Below, in pieces: positions 42,032 to 51,001 of a stretch of DNA of 64,000 nucleotides. The notes beneath the pieces were generated by a model. It was not told the DNA's origin and did not search any database. It saw nothing but the letters and a program-made list of their open reading frames with translations. The stretch comes from an uncultured SAR86 cluster bacterium (lineage in GTDB: Bacteria; Pseudomonadota; Gammaproteobacteria; Magnimaribacterales; Magnimaribacteraceae), in the NCBI GenBank assembly GCA_902618945.1, contig CACNCK010000001.1, positions 1 to 64,000 on the forward strand, given 5' to 3'. Positions within the stretch are counted from its first letter, which is position 1, and each line of letters opens with the position of its first letter. The translations under genes and the position numbers were made by a program.

Positions 42032-42880
42032 CTAATTAACCTGTCTCCTAGACAATATTCTGTTTATAGACTTTATGTAAATATCTAGGCTTCTATTGAA
42101 ATTTTCTATTTGTTTTTCATCGCTTGATTTAAAGACAAAACTAATGATTCCTTGTGCAAGTAATTCATTCTTATCAATTTTTTCTCTAAACTTTTCTTCT
42201 CCTAGTTCTTCAAGAGAATCTAGGTACGCCGACATTTTGGTTTCGTAATCCGAAGACTGATTATTTTTTAGAAGTTGAATAAACTCCTCTATCCATTCTT
42301 CTTGAAGATTAGACCATTCTTCTCTTACTTCGATGTGATTCTCTAATTTCAAGTTTATTTCATTAATCTGATCATCTCTAAGTTTGATACCTACTCGATC
42401 AAATCCAGAAATATAGTTATCCATTAAGCTATAACTATTCTCTGATCTCTCTTTTTCCCTTTTCTCTCTTATTTCTCTGAAATGAGATCCTATTTCATCT
42501 ATTTGTGCTTCATTTATTTTCTTTGTAAAGCTGATTATGGGTGATTTGAAATAGAAATTTGATCTTGTAAAAATTCCCTCTGCATCCCTATAAATAGAAC
42601 TAATTTCTTTCTCAGGATTTTGTAAATCTATACTTTTTAATTTTTCTAGAATAACTTTTACTTTGCTAAGTTCATTTTCACTAAACCAATTTATAAATTC
42701 TGTTGAAATAATTTCTATTTCTTCATCTTGCTCTTGAGAGAAATTTGCAAATTCCTTGAAATAATCAGCTAAATAATTATCCAATCTCTCGTAGACCCAT
42801 GATCCTGCAATTGAGCACGAACTCATTGAAAAGATCATTAGGGAAAGTAAACAAAACTTATAAATATTTCGAACCATCAC
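42032..42880 (-). CDS. DUF6279-family lipoprotein
   Basis: A 282-residue lipoprotein: the signal ends in a lipobox MSSC (Cys22, FSMSSCS), followed by WVYERLDNYLADYF and a long, charged, mostly helical body rich in Glu and Lys. The short aromatic opening and Q-E-Q-D-E-E run then ISTEFINWFSENEL match the DUF6279 pattern. No function is known. The gene is divergent from orn and lies 16 bp upstream of ubiE in the same direction. Confidence 0.72.
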   Translation of the reverse strand: MMVRNIYKFCLLSLMIFSMSSCSIAGSWVYERLDNYLADYFKEFANFSQEQDEEIEIISTEFINWFSENELSKVKVILEKLKSIDLQNPEKEISSIYRDAEGIFTRSNFYFKSPIISFTKKINEAQIDEIGSHFREIREKREKERSENSYSLMDNYISGFDRVGIKLRDDQINEINLKLENHIEVREEWSNLQEEWIEEFIQLLKNNQSSDYETKMSAYLDSLEELGEEKFREKIDKNELLAQGIISFVFKSSDEKQIENFNRSLDIYIKSINRILSRRQVN

Positions 42881-42919
42881 TAGGGGTTATTGTAAATTGA
42901 AGTTAAAATTCTGTCGGAA

Positions 42920-43471
42920 ATGTCAGATAAAAAGAAATATCCTACCCTAGTTTGGCTAGATTTAGAAATGACGGGTTTAGATCCAGATTCGGAGAGAGTT
43001 ATTGAAATTGCCACAGCGATTACCAGTCATGACCTATCAGAAATAATTGAAGGACCAAACCTCGTGATTCAGCAACCAATGGAGTTCATTGACAATATGG
43101 ATGACTGGAACACTAATCAGCATACAAAATCTGGACTAGTTGAAAGCTTAAAAGTCACAAATATAACTATCGAAGAGGCACAGAAACAAACACTTGAATT
43201 TTTGTCTATGCATGCTGAGAAAGGAAGATCTCCATTATGTGGCAACTCTATTTCTCATGATAGGCGTTTTCTAAGAAGATATATGCCAGAGCTAGATGCT
43301 TTTTTTCATTATAGAAACGTCGATGTTAGCTCAATAAAAGAACTCATTAAGAGATGGAATCCCGAGCTGCTTGATGGTTTTAAGAAAAGTGGCGGCCATA
43401 GAGCTATGGAAGATGTGCTTGAGTCCATTCAAGAGTTGAAGTTTTACCGAGATAAATTCTTTGTTCAATAA
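42920..43471 (+). CDS. orn: Oligoribonuclease
   Basis: A 183-residue DEDDh 3'-5' exonuclease that degrades 2-5-nt RNAs (pGpG and other dinucleotides), an essential last step of mRNA decay and of c-di-GMP breakdown. The first DEDD acidic pair is WLDLEMTGLD, the second is NSISHDRRFLRRYMP, and the terminal His/Asp is HRAMEDVLESI. Length is normal for the family. It is divergent from the DUF6279 gene and converges on the DUF1820 gene with only 2 bp between stops. Confidence 0.96.
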   Translation: MSDKKKYPTLVWLDLEMTGLDPDSERVIEIATAITSHDLSEIIEGPNLVIQQPMEFIDNMDDWNTNQHTKSGLVESLKVTNITIEEAQKQTLEFLSMHAEKGRSPLCGNSISHDRRFLRRYMPELDAFFHYRNVDVSSIKELIKRWNPELLDGFKKSGGHRAMEDVLESIQELKFYRDKFFVQ

Positions 43472-43473
43472 AT

Positions 43474-43800
43474 TTATTTATCAGGCCCTTGAAAAGCAGG
43501 ATTGGAAATAGGCATAATTTTTGCCGAATCACTCGAAGTTATTTTAGCTGTACCCTTCTTATCCACTTCATCAATTCTCATTATGCAATTTATAGGTATA
43601 TAACTTCTTTGAACACCTTTGAATTCGTTTTTTAGTTTTTCTTCACTTGTATCAACAACTATTTGCGACTTTTGATCGAATATATATTCCTCGACTTCAA
43701 TGAATCCATACATGTCACTTTGGTAAATGGACTCAGCATAAACCTCATAGATTTCACCCAATTGAACAAATACTACTTTGTAGATTCCTTTTTTTGCCAT
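43474..43800 (-). CDS. DUF1820 family protein
   Basis: A 108-residue protein with GIYKVVFVQLGEIYEVYA, IYQSDMYGFIEVEEY and RSYIPINCIMRIDEVDKKG, which match the DUF1820 pattern of gammaproteobacterial proteins that typically sit beside miaB. It contains an SH3-like beta-rich core and a short unordered tail (PISNPAFQGPDK). Function is unknown. It is divergent from miaB across 59 bp. Confidence 0.85.
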   Translation of the reverse strand: MAKKGIYKVVFVQLGEIYEVYAESIYQSDMYGFIEVEEYIFDQKSQIVVDTSEEKLKNEFKGVQRSYIPINCIMRIDEVDKKGTAKITSSDSAKIMPISNPAFQGPDK

Positions 43801-43859
43801 TACAATCCCTGCCTTTTACAGATATAAACTATAGTAATCTTTAAAGATATTAAATATAT

Positions 43860-45185
43860 ATGGCCAAGAAACTTTTTATCAAGACCCACGGATGTCAAAT
43901 GAACGAATATGACTCCGCAAGGATGCAAGACTTACTTGGTGATAGTCATGGGTTTGAAACTACACAAAACGAGGATGAAGCAGACCTGATACTTCTAAAT
44001 ACTTGTTCAATTCGTGAAAAAGCACAAGAAAAAGTTTTTCATCAGTTAGGCAGATGGAAAAAATTAAAAGAAAAAAATCCTAATCTAAAAATAGGAGTTG
44101 GAGGTTGTGTGGCAAGCCAGGAAGGAGAGAATATAATAAAGAGAGCGCCTCAAGTTGATTTAGTTTTCGGTCCTCAAACAATCCACAGAGTTCCTGACCT
44201 TTATAAAAATATTACTGAAGCTAAACCCGCTTCTGTGGATATAACCTTTCCTAAGACAGAAAAATTTGATTATCTTCCAGAACAAAATATTGATGGTCCA
44301 ACCGCATTTGTTTCAATCATGGAAGGATGCAATAAGTATTGCTCATTTTGCGTAGTACCTCACACAAGAGGTCATGAAATAAGCAGACCTATAGACGACA
44401 TCCTCAAAGAAATTAAAGGATTGTCCTTGCAAGGTGTCAAAGAAATAAACCTGCTTGGCCAAAATGTTAATTCATATCGAGATTCAAAGCTAAAGACAAA
44501 AGGACTTGGATTAACAAATTTAATAAGAGCCTCAGCTAAAATAGAAGGAATTCAAAGAATTCAATTTACAACCTCTCATCCTTTTGAGTTTGGTCAAGAT
44601 CTAATTGATATTTATTTAGAAGTGCCAGAGTTAATTAGTTATGTTCATCTGCCGGTTCAGAGTGGTTCAAATTCTATTTTAGAAAAGATGAGACGCAGAC
44701 ACACCAGAGACGAATACTTGGAGATAATTGAGAAATTAAAAGCCGTAAGAGAAGGCATTAGCATATCTTCTGACTTCATAGTTGGATTTCCTGGAGAAAC
44801 TGAAAATGACTTCTTGGACACCTTGGATCTCGTTGATCGTGTTGGTTACGATGAATCTTTTAGTTTTATTTATAGTCCACGTCCTAATACAACAGCAAAA
44901 GACTTGGAGGATGATGTGCCTCTTGAAGAGAAGAAAAACAGGCTTTCAGTTCTTCAGCATAAATTAGAAAGCTCAGCATTAAATATAAGTAGAAAAATGG
45001 TCGGTGAGACAAGAAAATGTCTAGTCACGGGAGTTTCTAAGAAGAATCCTGGAGAGTTCCAGGCTCGTACTGAAAATAATAAAGTGGTTATCTTTTCATG
45101 CACAGATCAATCATTGATTGGTAAAATAGTTGATATAGAAATTGTAGAAGCTAAAAATAAATCTTTACGAGGTGTAGCTGCGTAG
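43860..45185 (+). CDS. miaB: tRNA-2-methylthio-N6-dimethylallyladenosine synthase MiaB
   Basis: A 441-residue radical-SAM methylthiotransferase that modifies A37 of tRNAs reading UNN codons. The N-terminal MTTase domain has C12 (HGCQMNE) and two further cysteines ([21 protein letters not shown]) for the auxiliary cluster. The radical-SAM domain carries [17 protein letters not shown]. The C-terminal TRAM domain ends the protein. Length fits the family. It opens the conserved block miaB-phoH-ybeY-corC-lnt. Confidence 0.97.
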   Translation: MAKKLFIKTHGCQMNEYDSARMQDLLGDSHGFETTQNEDEADLILLNTCSIREKAQEKVFHQLGRWKKLKEKNPNLKIGVGGCVASQEGENIIKRAPQVDLVFGPQTIHRVPDLYKNITEAKPASVDITFPKTEKFDYLPEQNIDGPTAFVSIMEGCNKYCSFCVVPHTRGHEISRPIDDILKEIKGLSLQGVKEINLLGQNVNSYRDSKLKTKGLGLTNLIRASAKIEGIQRIQFTTSHPFEFGQDLIDIYLEVPELISYVHLPVQSGSNSILEKMRRRHTRDEYLEIIEKLKAVREGISISSDFIVGFPGETENDFLDTLDLVDRVGYDESFSFIYSPRPNTTAKDLEDDVPLEEKKNRLSVLQHKLESSALNISRKMVGETRKCLVTGVSKKNPGEFQARTENNKVVIFSCTDQSLIGKIVDIEIVEAKNKSLRGVAA

Positions 45186-45202
45186 CTCGATAAAACTATT
45201 TA

Positions 45203-46147
45203 ATGAAATTTCACCTAGAACCTGTAAATCACGACAAAATAAGTGACTTATGCGGGCCTACTAATTCAATTCTTAAGCAAATAGAAGAAGAACTGGGAAT
45301 AAAAATCTTAAATAGGGGTGCAAGCTTTAGAATTAAAGGAGACACCTCAAGCGCACAGATAGCTAAAGATATAATCTTGAGAATTTATGAAGATCTTGAG
45401 GAAAATAAAACTATTAGTTCAGAAGAAGTTCACTTATATTTGAGGAAAGGAATGAATGATTTAAAAAATGTTAAAAAAGAAACTTCAGCTAGACAGATAA
45501 TTAAAACACCTAACCTGATAGTTGCAGCTAATTATGGCAGCCAAGAGCATTATGTTGAAACCATTAGAAAAAAAGTCCTAACTTTTGGTATAGGACCAGC
45601 AGGGACAGGAAAAACATTCTTAGCCGTAGCATTAGCCGTAGAGCAGTTTACAAGAGGGGAAGTTGAAAAGATCTTGTTAGTGCGTCCTGCAGTGGAGGCC
45701 GGAGAAAAGCTTGGTTTTTTACCGGGTGACTTAAGCCAAAAAGTTGATCCTTACTTGAGACCTCTTTATGACGCGTTATTTCAGATGTTGGGCTACAAAG
45801 AAACTACTCAGCTTATAGAGCGGAATATAATTGAAGTTGTACCTTTGGCTTTTATGAGAGGTAGAACATTAAATAATTCCTTTATTATTCTTGATGAAAG
45901 TCAAAACGCAACAGTAGAGCAAATGAAAATGTTTCTTACAAGATTTGGTTTTGGTTCGAAAGTAGTTATCACGGGAGACATAACTCAAATAGACTTACCT
46001 AAAAACACACTCTCTGGTTTGGTCCATACTTTAGAAGTATTAAAATCTGTCGATGATATTGGATTAGTAGAATTTGAATCAAAAGATGTTGTACGTCACG
46101 GTCTTGTTCAAAAAATTGTTGAGGCTTACGCTAAGTTTGCTAATTAA
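45203..46147 (+). CDS. ybeZ: PhoH-like ATPase YbeZ
   Basis: A 314-residue PhoH-family NTPase. The N-terminal KH-like part (IKILNRGASFRIKGD) precedes the P-loop GIGPAGTGKTFLA, and the acidic Walker B is ILDESQNATVEQMKMFLTR, then TGDITQIDLP. In E. coli YbeZ partners with the RNase YbeY, whose gene follows at once here. Placement between miaB and ybeY is the standard order. ybeY begins with GTG directly after the TAA stop, so the two are translationally coupled. Confidence 0.95.
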   Translation: MKFHLEPVNHDKISDLCGPTNSILKQIEEELGIKILNRGASFRIKGDTSSAQIAKDIILRIYEDLEENKTISSEEVHLYLRKGMNDLKNVKKETSARQIIKTPNLIVAANYGSQEHYVETIRKKVLTFGIGPAGTGKTFLAVALAVEQFTRGEVEKILLVRPAVEAGEKLGFLPGDLSQKVDPYLRPLYDALFQMLGYKETTQLIERNIIEVVPLAFMRGRTLNNSFIILDESQNATVEQMKMFLTRFGFGSKVVITGDITQIDLPKNTLSGLVHTLEVLKSVDDIGLVEFESKDVVRHGLVQKIVEAYAKFAN

Positions 46148-46615
46148 GTGATACCTTCCAGTTCCAATATTTTTATTTCTGGAGATCTTGAGGGACTGTC
46201 TTGCACCGAAGAGGATATATCAAGTTTAATTCAACTTTTAATCGGCGCAGAACCAAGCTTAGAAAGTTTATTTTTGAAAAAATCCGTAAATATTAGATTC
46301 ATATCCAAAACTGAGATCAAGGAATTGAATTTTAGATTTCTTAATAAAGACAGGCCAACAAATGTTCTATCTTTCCCCACCCAAGAATCTAACCTCGATG
46401 ATGAATTATTAGGAGATATTGCCATATGTCCTGAAATAATAAAAAGTGAAGCTATTGATCAAAATAAAGAGAAACAAAGTCATTTATTCCATATCATCCT
46501 TCACTCTTTACTTCATTTAACAGGATATGATCACTCAGATGATAGCTCCGCTGAGATTATGGAAAATATTGAAGTAGAAGCTCTAAAAAAAATAGGTATT
46601 GCGAATCCCTATTGA
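46148..46615 (+). CDS. ybeY: Endoribonuclease YbeY
   Basis: A 155-residue zinc RNase for 16S rRNA 3' maturation and ribosome quality control. The zinc motif H-x3-H-x5-H is in [18 protein letters not shown], and NVLSFPTQE with LLGDIAICPEII is the family core. The start is GTG at 46148 immediately after the ybeZ stop. Length is normal. corC follows after a 41-bp gap. Confidence 0.94.
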   Translation: MIPSSSNIFISGDLEGLSCTEEDISSLIQLLIGAEPSLESLFLKKSVNIRFISKTEIKELNFRFLNKDRPTNVLSFPTQESNLDDELLGDIAICPEIIKSEAIDQNKEKQSHLFHIILHSLLHLTGYDHSDDSSAEIMENIEVEALKKIGIANPY

Positions 46616-46656
46616 AACAAATTAATATGTGTGTGTGTTTATGAAGTGAGGCGTTG

Positions 46657-47526
46657 ATGAACGACGAGCCCCCAAGTATTTTAGCTGAGTCTACTGAGCT
46701 CGGCCTTAGGAAAAGAATAAAAGACAGAATAAAAGAAATTTATCAAAATTTCTCCTATAAACCCCAGAATAAACAAGAACTTGCCGGATCCATAAGAGAT
46801 TCAAGCGAGAGAGGTGTCCTTGAGAAAGGGACTCTTAATATGATTGAAGGAGCCCTTAGAGTCTCTACAGATCAAGTTAGGGATGTAATGATACCAAGAC
46901 CTCAAGTGGTTTTTGTCGAAAGAAATGAGAAGCCCCAAGACTTCTTGCCTAGAGTTATTAAATCGAGTCATTCTAGATTTCCAGTTATAAACTCAGAGAA
47001 TGACAAAATTGAAGGTATTTTACTAGCAAAAGATCTCCTGCCCTTCTTATCTTCTGAAAATTTAGATAACTTTGAACTTTCCAAGCTTATCAGACCTGCA
47101 ATTTTGATCCCTGAGAGCAAAAAATTGAATATATTGCTTGATGAATTAAGAGCGGGAAGAAATCATATGGCCATTGTGCTTGACGAATATGGCGACATTA
47201 CTGGAATTGTAACAATCGAAGATGTCTTAGAAGAAATTGTCGGTGAAATAGAAGACGAACATGATAAAGATGCAGGAACGCTAATTAAAGAAATTGGTCA
47301 AGATGAATATCTTGTATCTGCACTCACTCCAATAGATGTTTTCAATGAAAATTTTGGTTCTTCTCTAAGTGACAAAGATTTTGATACTTTAGGAGGTATA
47401 GTGATGCATCATTTTGCGAGGTTTCCTAAGCCAAATGATGCTATCAATATAGAAGGTTGGCGGTTTGTAATAAATTCACTGGAAAGAAGAAGGATCAAGA
47501 GAATTAAAGTTTCCAAAATAACTTAA
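46657..47526 (+). CDS. corC: CorC/HlyC-family protein with paired CBS domains (magnesium/cobalt efflux)
   Basis: A 289-residue cytosolic CorC protein. It starts with an acidic/linker region, two CBS domains follow (DVMIPRPQVVFV, SRFPVI, LIRPAILIPESKKLN, HMAIVLDEYGDITGIVTIEDVLEEIVGEI), then the CorC/HlyC C-terminal domain (LVSALTPIDVFNENFG, DFDTLGGIVMHHF). The start is ATG 46657 behind a GAGG site, and a TTG one codon earlier is possible. CorC is linked to Mg/Co resistance, and its position before lnt is conserved. Confidence 0.93.
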   Translation: MNDEPPSILAESTELGLRKRIKDRIKEIYQNFSYKPQNKQELAGSIRDSSERGVLEKGTLNMIEGALRVSTDQVRDVMIPRPQVVFVERNEKPQDFLPRVIKSSHSRFPVINSENDKIEGILLAKDLLPFLSSENLDNFELSKLIRPAILIPESKKLNILLDELRAGRNHMAIVLDEYGDITGIVTIEDVLEEIVGEIEDEHDKDAGTLIKEIGQDEYLVSALTPIDVFNENFGSSLSDKDFDTLGGIVMHHFARFPKPNDAINIEGWRFVINSLERRRIKRIKVSKIT

Positions 47527-47564
47527 ATCTTCTTTCGCAAAAATTTCTCTGTATTAAAATATTG

Positions 47565-49049
47565 ATGATGCTCAATAAGAGATTTCTTGCCCTTATTTGC
47601 GGAGTAATTTTTTCATTTGGTTTTGCACCATTTGACCTCTGGTTACTATCAGTTCTTTCAGTTGCAGTACTAGTTGGATTATTAAATAAATCTTCAAATA
47701 AAGAGGCATTCCTTCTCGGATATGCATTTGGATTTGGTATGTGGTTATCTGGAATTTCCTGGTTGTATGTAAGTATTCACTATCACGGAAATGTTGGAAT
47801 TATAGTTTCATCTTTAATTATTCTTATTTTTATTTCTATCCTATCTTTATACTCAGGTTTTTTGTTTCTACTCAATAATGTGTTGGAATCATTAAGTCCA
47901 AAAAAAATAATTTTTCTCACTCTACCAATTGCATGGACCCTTTTGGAGTTCCTCAGATCCTACCTCTTCACAGGTTTTCCATGGTTGATTTCTGGCACAA
48001 TGTTGGCAGATACTTTTATAGATGGTTACACACCAATTATTGGTGCTCAAGGTAATAGCTTCTTTCTTATTCTTCTATCAGTTTTGGTTTATAAACTTTA
48101 TGAAAACATAACAGAAAATAGATCTGCCCTACTCCTTTCTACATTTTCGTTATTGATTCTCATGCCCTCTTATTTTCTTAAAACAGTCGAGTGGACTTCA
48201 GCTGAAAACAAGATTCAGGTAAGTCTTTATCAACCAAATTTAACCTTAGAGGATAAGTGGAGTCAGTTCGGAATCATTAAATCTCAAGGAATGATGGAAA
48301 AGGCTATAGAAGATGCAAATGATGGTGATCTTATAGTCTTTCCTGAGACAGCATTGATATTATCTGAAAAAGATAACCAACCTTTTATGAATCGCATTAA
48401 AAGCAAAAGTTCTGAAAAAAATATAACACTAATAACTGGGATCCTTGAAAGAGAGGATAATTATAGAGTTAGAAATAGGTTACAAACACTTGGCACTATG
48501 GAAGACGTCTACGACAAGGTTAAGCTAGTACCATTTGGCGAATTTATACCTCTAGAAAAGTATTTGGGAAGTTTTTTAGATATCATTGGCTTAAATTTAA
48601 CAAATACATTACCTGGAGAAGCTGTTAAATCAATAGAAATTGGAAAACTAAGGATTTCACCTAGCATTTGTTATGAAATAGCTTTTGACGAACACATAAG
48701 GAAAACTGCTAAAGATAGCAACATTTTGCTGACAGTGAGCAATGATACCTGGTTTGGCAGGTCGATTGGCCCTATTCAGCATCTAGAAATAGCTCAAAAT
48801 AGAGCTTTAGAACATAAAAAACCTTTAATTAGGGCTACAAACAGCGGAATTAGTGCTTATGTATCAAAAAATGGAGAAATTATTGAGAGTCAAACTTATT
48901 TCGAAGATAAAACTTTGACCAGAAACATAACCCTCTATTCCGGACATACTTTTTACTCCAAGTATGGTAATTTACCTTTGTTAATATTTCTCATTTTATA
49001 TGTAAGTTTTATGTCATTTAAGAAACTTTTTAATACTAATACCAAATAA
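47565..49049 (+). CDS. lnt: Apolipoprotein N-acyltransferase
   Basis: A 494-residue inner-membrane enzyme that adds the third acyl chain to lipoproteins. The N-terminal half holds about six membrane helices (LALICGVIFSFGFAPFDLWLL is the family opening, with FPWLISGTML later). The C-terminal nitrilase domain carries the triad: Glu in VFPETALIL, Lys in YDKVKLVPFGEFIP and Cys in SICYEIAFDEH. The start ATG 47565 is preferred over the upstream TTG. The many lipoproteins here (DsbA, LptM, DUF6279, L,D-transpeptidase) are clients. A final hydrophobic tail segment ends the protein. Confidence 0.96.
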   Translation: MMLNKRFLALICGVIFSFGFAPFDLWLLSVLSVAVLVGLLNKSSNKEAFLLGYAFGFGMWLSGISWLYVSIHYHGNVGIIVSSLIILIFISILSLYSGFLFLLNNVLESLSPKKIIFLTLPIAWTLLEFLRSYLFTGFPWLISGTMLADTFIDGYTPIIGAQGNSFFLILLSVLVYKLYENITENRSALLLSTFSLLILMPSYFLKTVEWTSAENKIQVSLYQPNLTLEDKWSQFGIIKSQGMMEKAIEDANDGDLIVFPETALILSEKDNQPFMNRIKSKSSEKNITLITGILEREDNYRVRNRLQTLGTMEDVYDKVKLVPFGEFIPLEKYLGSFLDIIGLNLTNTLPGEAVKSIEIGKLRISPSICYEIAFDEHIRKTAKDSNILLTVSNDTWFGRSIGPIQHLEIAQNRALEHKKPLIRATNSGISAYVSKNGEIIESQTYFEDKTLTRNITLYSGHTFYSKYGNLPLLIFLILYVSFMSFKKLFNTNTK

Positions 49050-49058
49050 AAAGAACAT

Positions 49059-49685
49059 ATGTCACGTTATAATGTAATAAACCCTTTAAAAATAATCTTT
49101 CTGTTAATCATAACAGCATCATGTTCAACATTAATGGAAGATAAAAACCTTAATAAAAACAATGTCATTAATAAAATACAATCAATAGACTCTAATTTTT
49201 CTAATTTAGATACCTTGCTATTTGTTGATATAGATACGCAATCTCTTCTACATATAAAAAAAGGTACAGTTTTTAAAAAATATAGTATATCTTCCTCTTA
49301 TTATGGTACAGGCAGTACAGAGAACAGTTTAAAAACCCCTCTTGGAAGACATGAAATTTATAAGAAAATAGGTAATGGTCTGCCGAATAACGCTATTTTA
49401 AAAGGACGGGTCTGGAATGGAGCGATTGCAGATATTATTACAGAGCCTATAGATACTGATTTTGACCTCGTTACTTCTAGGATCTTATGGTTAGATGGTC
49501 TTGAGGTTGGAAAAAATAAAGGAGAAGGTATAGATTCTAGAAATAGGTATATTTACATCCATGGAACAGCTGAAGAGGGATTAATAGGAAAACCTGCTTC
49601 TGATGGCTGCATAAGGATGTATAATGACGATGTTATAGAGCTTTTTGATCTAGTTGATGAAAAGGCACAAGTCTGGATTTATTAG
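49059..49685 (+). CDS. L,D-transpeptidase (YkuD domain) lipoprotein
   Basis: A 208-residue protein. A lipoprotein signal ends TASC (LLIITASCS). The YkuD domain has IYIHGTAEEGLIG with the catalytic His, and ASDGCIRMYNDDVIELFD with the nucleophile Cys. Such enzymes make 3-3 crosslinks in peptidoglycan or attach proteins to it. The upstream stem (NVINKIQSIDSNFSNLDT) is an unstructured linker. It starts 9 bp after lnt, so it is in the same operon, and being a lipoprotein it is an Lnt substrate. The glutathione peroxidase gene follows by 10 bp. Confidence 0.9.
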   Translation: MSRYNVINPLKIIFLLIITASCSTLMEDKNLNKNNVINKIQSIDSNFSNLDTLLFVDIDTQSLLHIKKGTVFKKYSISSSYYGTGSTENSLKTPLGRHEIYKKIGNGLPNNAILKGRVWNGAIADIITEPIDTDFDLVTSRILWLDGLEVGKNKGEGIDSRNRYIYIHGTAEEGLIGKPASDGCIRMYNDDVIELFDLVDEKAQVWIY

Positions 49686-49695
49686 ATATTTAATT

Positions 49696-50220
49696 ATGAA
49701 GAAATTTTTATTGTTCTCTCTCGTACTTTTTGGCTCTTATGCATTTTCATGTTCCAAAGTTTTGGATCATGAGATGAGGATTTTAGATTCGAACGAAACT
49801 TTGAATCTATGCCAATATGAAAATAAAGTAGTCCTTGCTGTTAATGTTGCTAGTCGATGTGGTTTTACATATCAGTACGAAGCTCTTCAAAATCTATATA
49901 TGAAGTATGGTAAGGATGAATTTGTAATATTGGGGTTTCCATCAAGAGATTTCATGTATCAAGAATACAGCGATGAGTCCAAAGTAAAAGAATTTTGTAG
50001 TACAGAATATGGCGTTACCTTTCCAATGTTTGCAACATCCCCCGTTAAAGGAAAAAAAGCAAATTCTTTTTTCAAAACTTTAGCTGACATTACAGGACAA
50101 ACTCCTGGTTGGAATTTTCACAAGTATCTTATTTCAAAAGAGGGCAAAGTGTTAAGCTTTGATACTAAAGTAGAGCCTGATAGCCAGGAGCTAACATCTC
50201 AGATTTCTAAGCTTCTATAA
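49696..50220 (+). CDS. Exported glutathione peroxidase-like thiol peroxidase
   Basis: A 174-residue thioredoxin-fold peroxidase. I place the start at ATG 49696. The longer version (from 49654) begins inside the transpeptidase gene and lacks a signal peptide. MKKFLLFSLVLFGSYAFSC is a signal peptide ending in a lipobox-like AFSC. The peroxidatic residue is Cys in NVASRCGFTYQYEALQ, not selenocysteine. The Trp of the site is in PGWNFHKYLI. The usual tetrad Gln segment (F-P-x-N-Q-F) reads GFPSRDFMYQE, with Arg-Asp in place of Asn-Gln. It probably protects periplasm from hydroperoxides, perhaps using thioredoxin-like donors. Confidence 0.88.
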   Translation: MKKFLLFSLVLFGSYAFSCSKVLDHEMRILDSNETLNLCQYENKVVLAVNVASRCGFTYQYEALQNLYMKYGKDEFVILGFPSRDFMYQEYSDESKVKEFCSTEYGVTFPMFATSPVKGKKANSFFKTLADITGQTPGWNFHKYLISKEGKVLSFDTKVEPDSQELTSQISKLL

Positions 50221-50224
50221 ATAA

Positions 50225-50238
50225 AGTAAGTACTTACT
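50225..50238. repeat. 14-bp perfect palindrome between converging genes
   Basis: AGTAAGTACTTACT is a perfect palindrome in the 37-bp gap between the ends of the peroxidase and rpiA. It has no loop or U-run, so it is not a standard terminator. It may be a protein-binding site or chance in AT-rich DNA. Confidence 0.25.
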
Positions 50239-50257
50239 ATCACTTAAATATAAGATT

Positions 50258-50923
50258 CTACTGAATTATTTCGATAGAAGAATCTGTCGAGCAAATAATG
50301 ACATCTGCCTTTCTGTTTGCAAATATTCCGTTCTCCACGACGCCAGGAATATTATTTAATTTGGCCTCCAGATCATAAGGTATGTCTATAGGCAAGTTGT
50401 GGATATCTATTATTTGATTTCCATTATCTGAAATAAAACCATTTCTAAAAATAGGCTTCCCTCCCATTTTCATGAGCTCTCTTGAAATAGCACTTCTTGC
50501 AATCTCTATTACTTCAATTGGCAGAGGAAATTTACCTAATAAATCTGTATATTTTGATTCGTCTACGATACAAATAAAGATGTCTGATGAATAAGCAAGT
50601 ATTTTTTCTCTTGTAAGAGCTCCACCACCTCCTTTTATCAATTCCTTTCTATCATTGTATTCATCTGCTCCATCAATATAAAAATCGATAGAGTGAACTT
50701 CATTTAATGATAAAACTTCATAGGATCTATCTATTAATTTTTCCGAAGCATTAGAGCTGCACACAACCCCTTTTATGTGCAACCTGGCTTTATTAAGTTC
50801 TTCGATGAAGAAATTAGTTGTAGTTCCCGTTCCAATTCCAATAACTGAGTCTTTCTTTATATCTTTCTCAATAAAACTAAAAGCTTCTTTTGCTGATTTT
50901 TCCTTTTTTAAGTCTTGATTCAT
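50258..50923 (-). CDS. rpiA: Ribose-5-phosphate isomerase A
   Basis: A 221-residue enzyme interconverting ribose-5-phosphate and ribulose-5-phosphate. IGIGTGTTTNFFIEEL (the phosphate-binding T-G-T-G motif), YIDGADEYNDRKELIKGGGGALTREKI (catalytic Asp and Glu with the substrate Lys) are standard. It works with transketolase (31430). It is divergent from ilvA across 78 bp, from a region with a TATAAT box. Confidence 0.96.
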   Translation of the reverse strand: MNQDLKKEKSAKEAFSFIEKDIKKDSVIGIGTGTTTNFFIEELNKARLHIKGVVCSSNASEKLIDRSYEVLSLNEVHSIDFYIDGADEYNDRKELIKGGGGALTREKILAYSSDIFICIVDESKYTDLLGKFPLPIEVIEIARSAISRELMKMGGKPIFRNGFISDNGNQIIDIHNLPIDIPYDLEAKLNNIPGVVENGIFANRKADVIICSTDSSIEIIQ

Positions 50924-50960
50924 ATTATTGTGGATGTAATGAATATTATCACTGACTCAG

Positions 50961-50966
50961 TATAAT
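50961..50966 (+). promoter_or_regulatory. Probable -10 box of ilvA
   Basis: TATAAT at 50961-50966 lies between the divergent rpiA and ilvA starts, 35 bases before the ilvA ATG. The upstream hexamer at 17 bp (AATGAA) is a poor -35. A T-rich leader (CCTCCTTTTATAA) follows, without any clear leader peptide or attenuator. Confidence 0.4.
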
Positions 50967-51001
50967 AGCCTCCTTTTATAAAGCCTATCAAAGCAAAATT
51001 A

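Noticed and set aside
49696-50220. Selenocysteine in the glutathione peroxidase
   Set aside because: The codon in the SRCGFT motif is TGT (Cys), not TGA.
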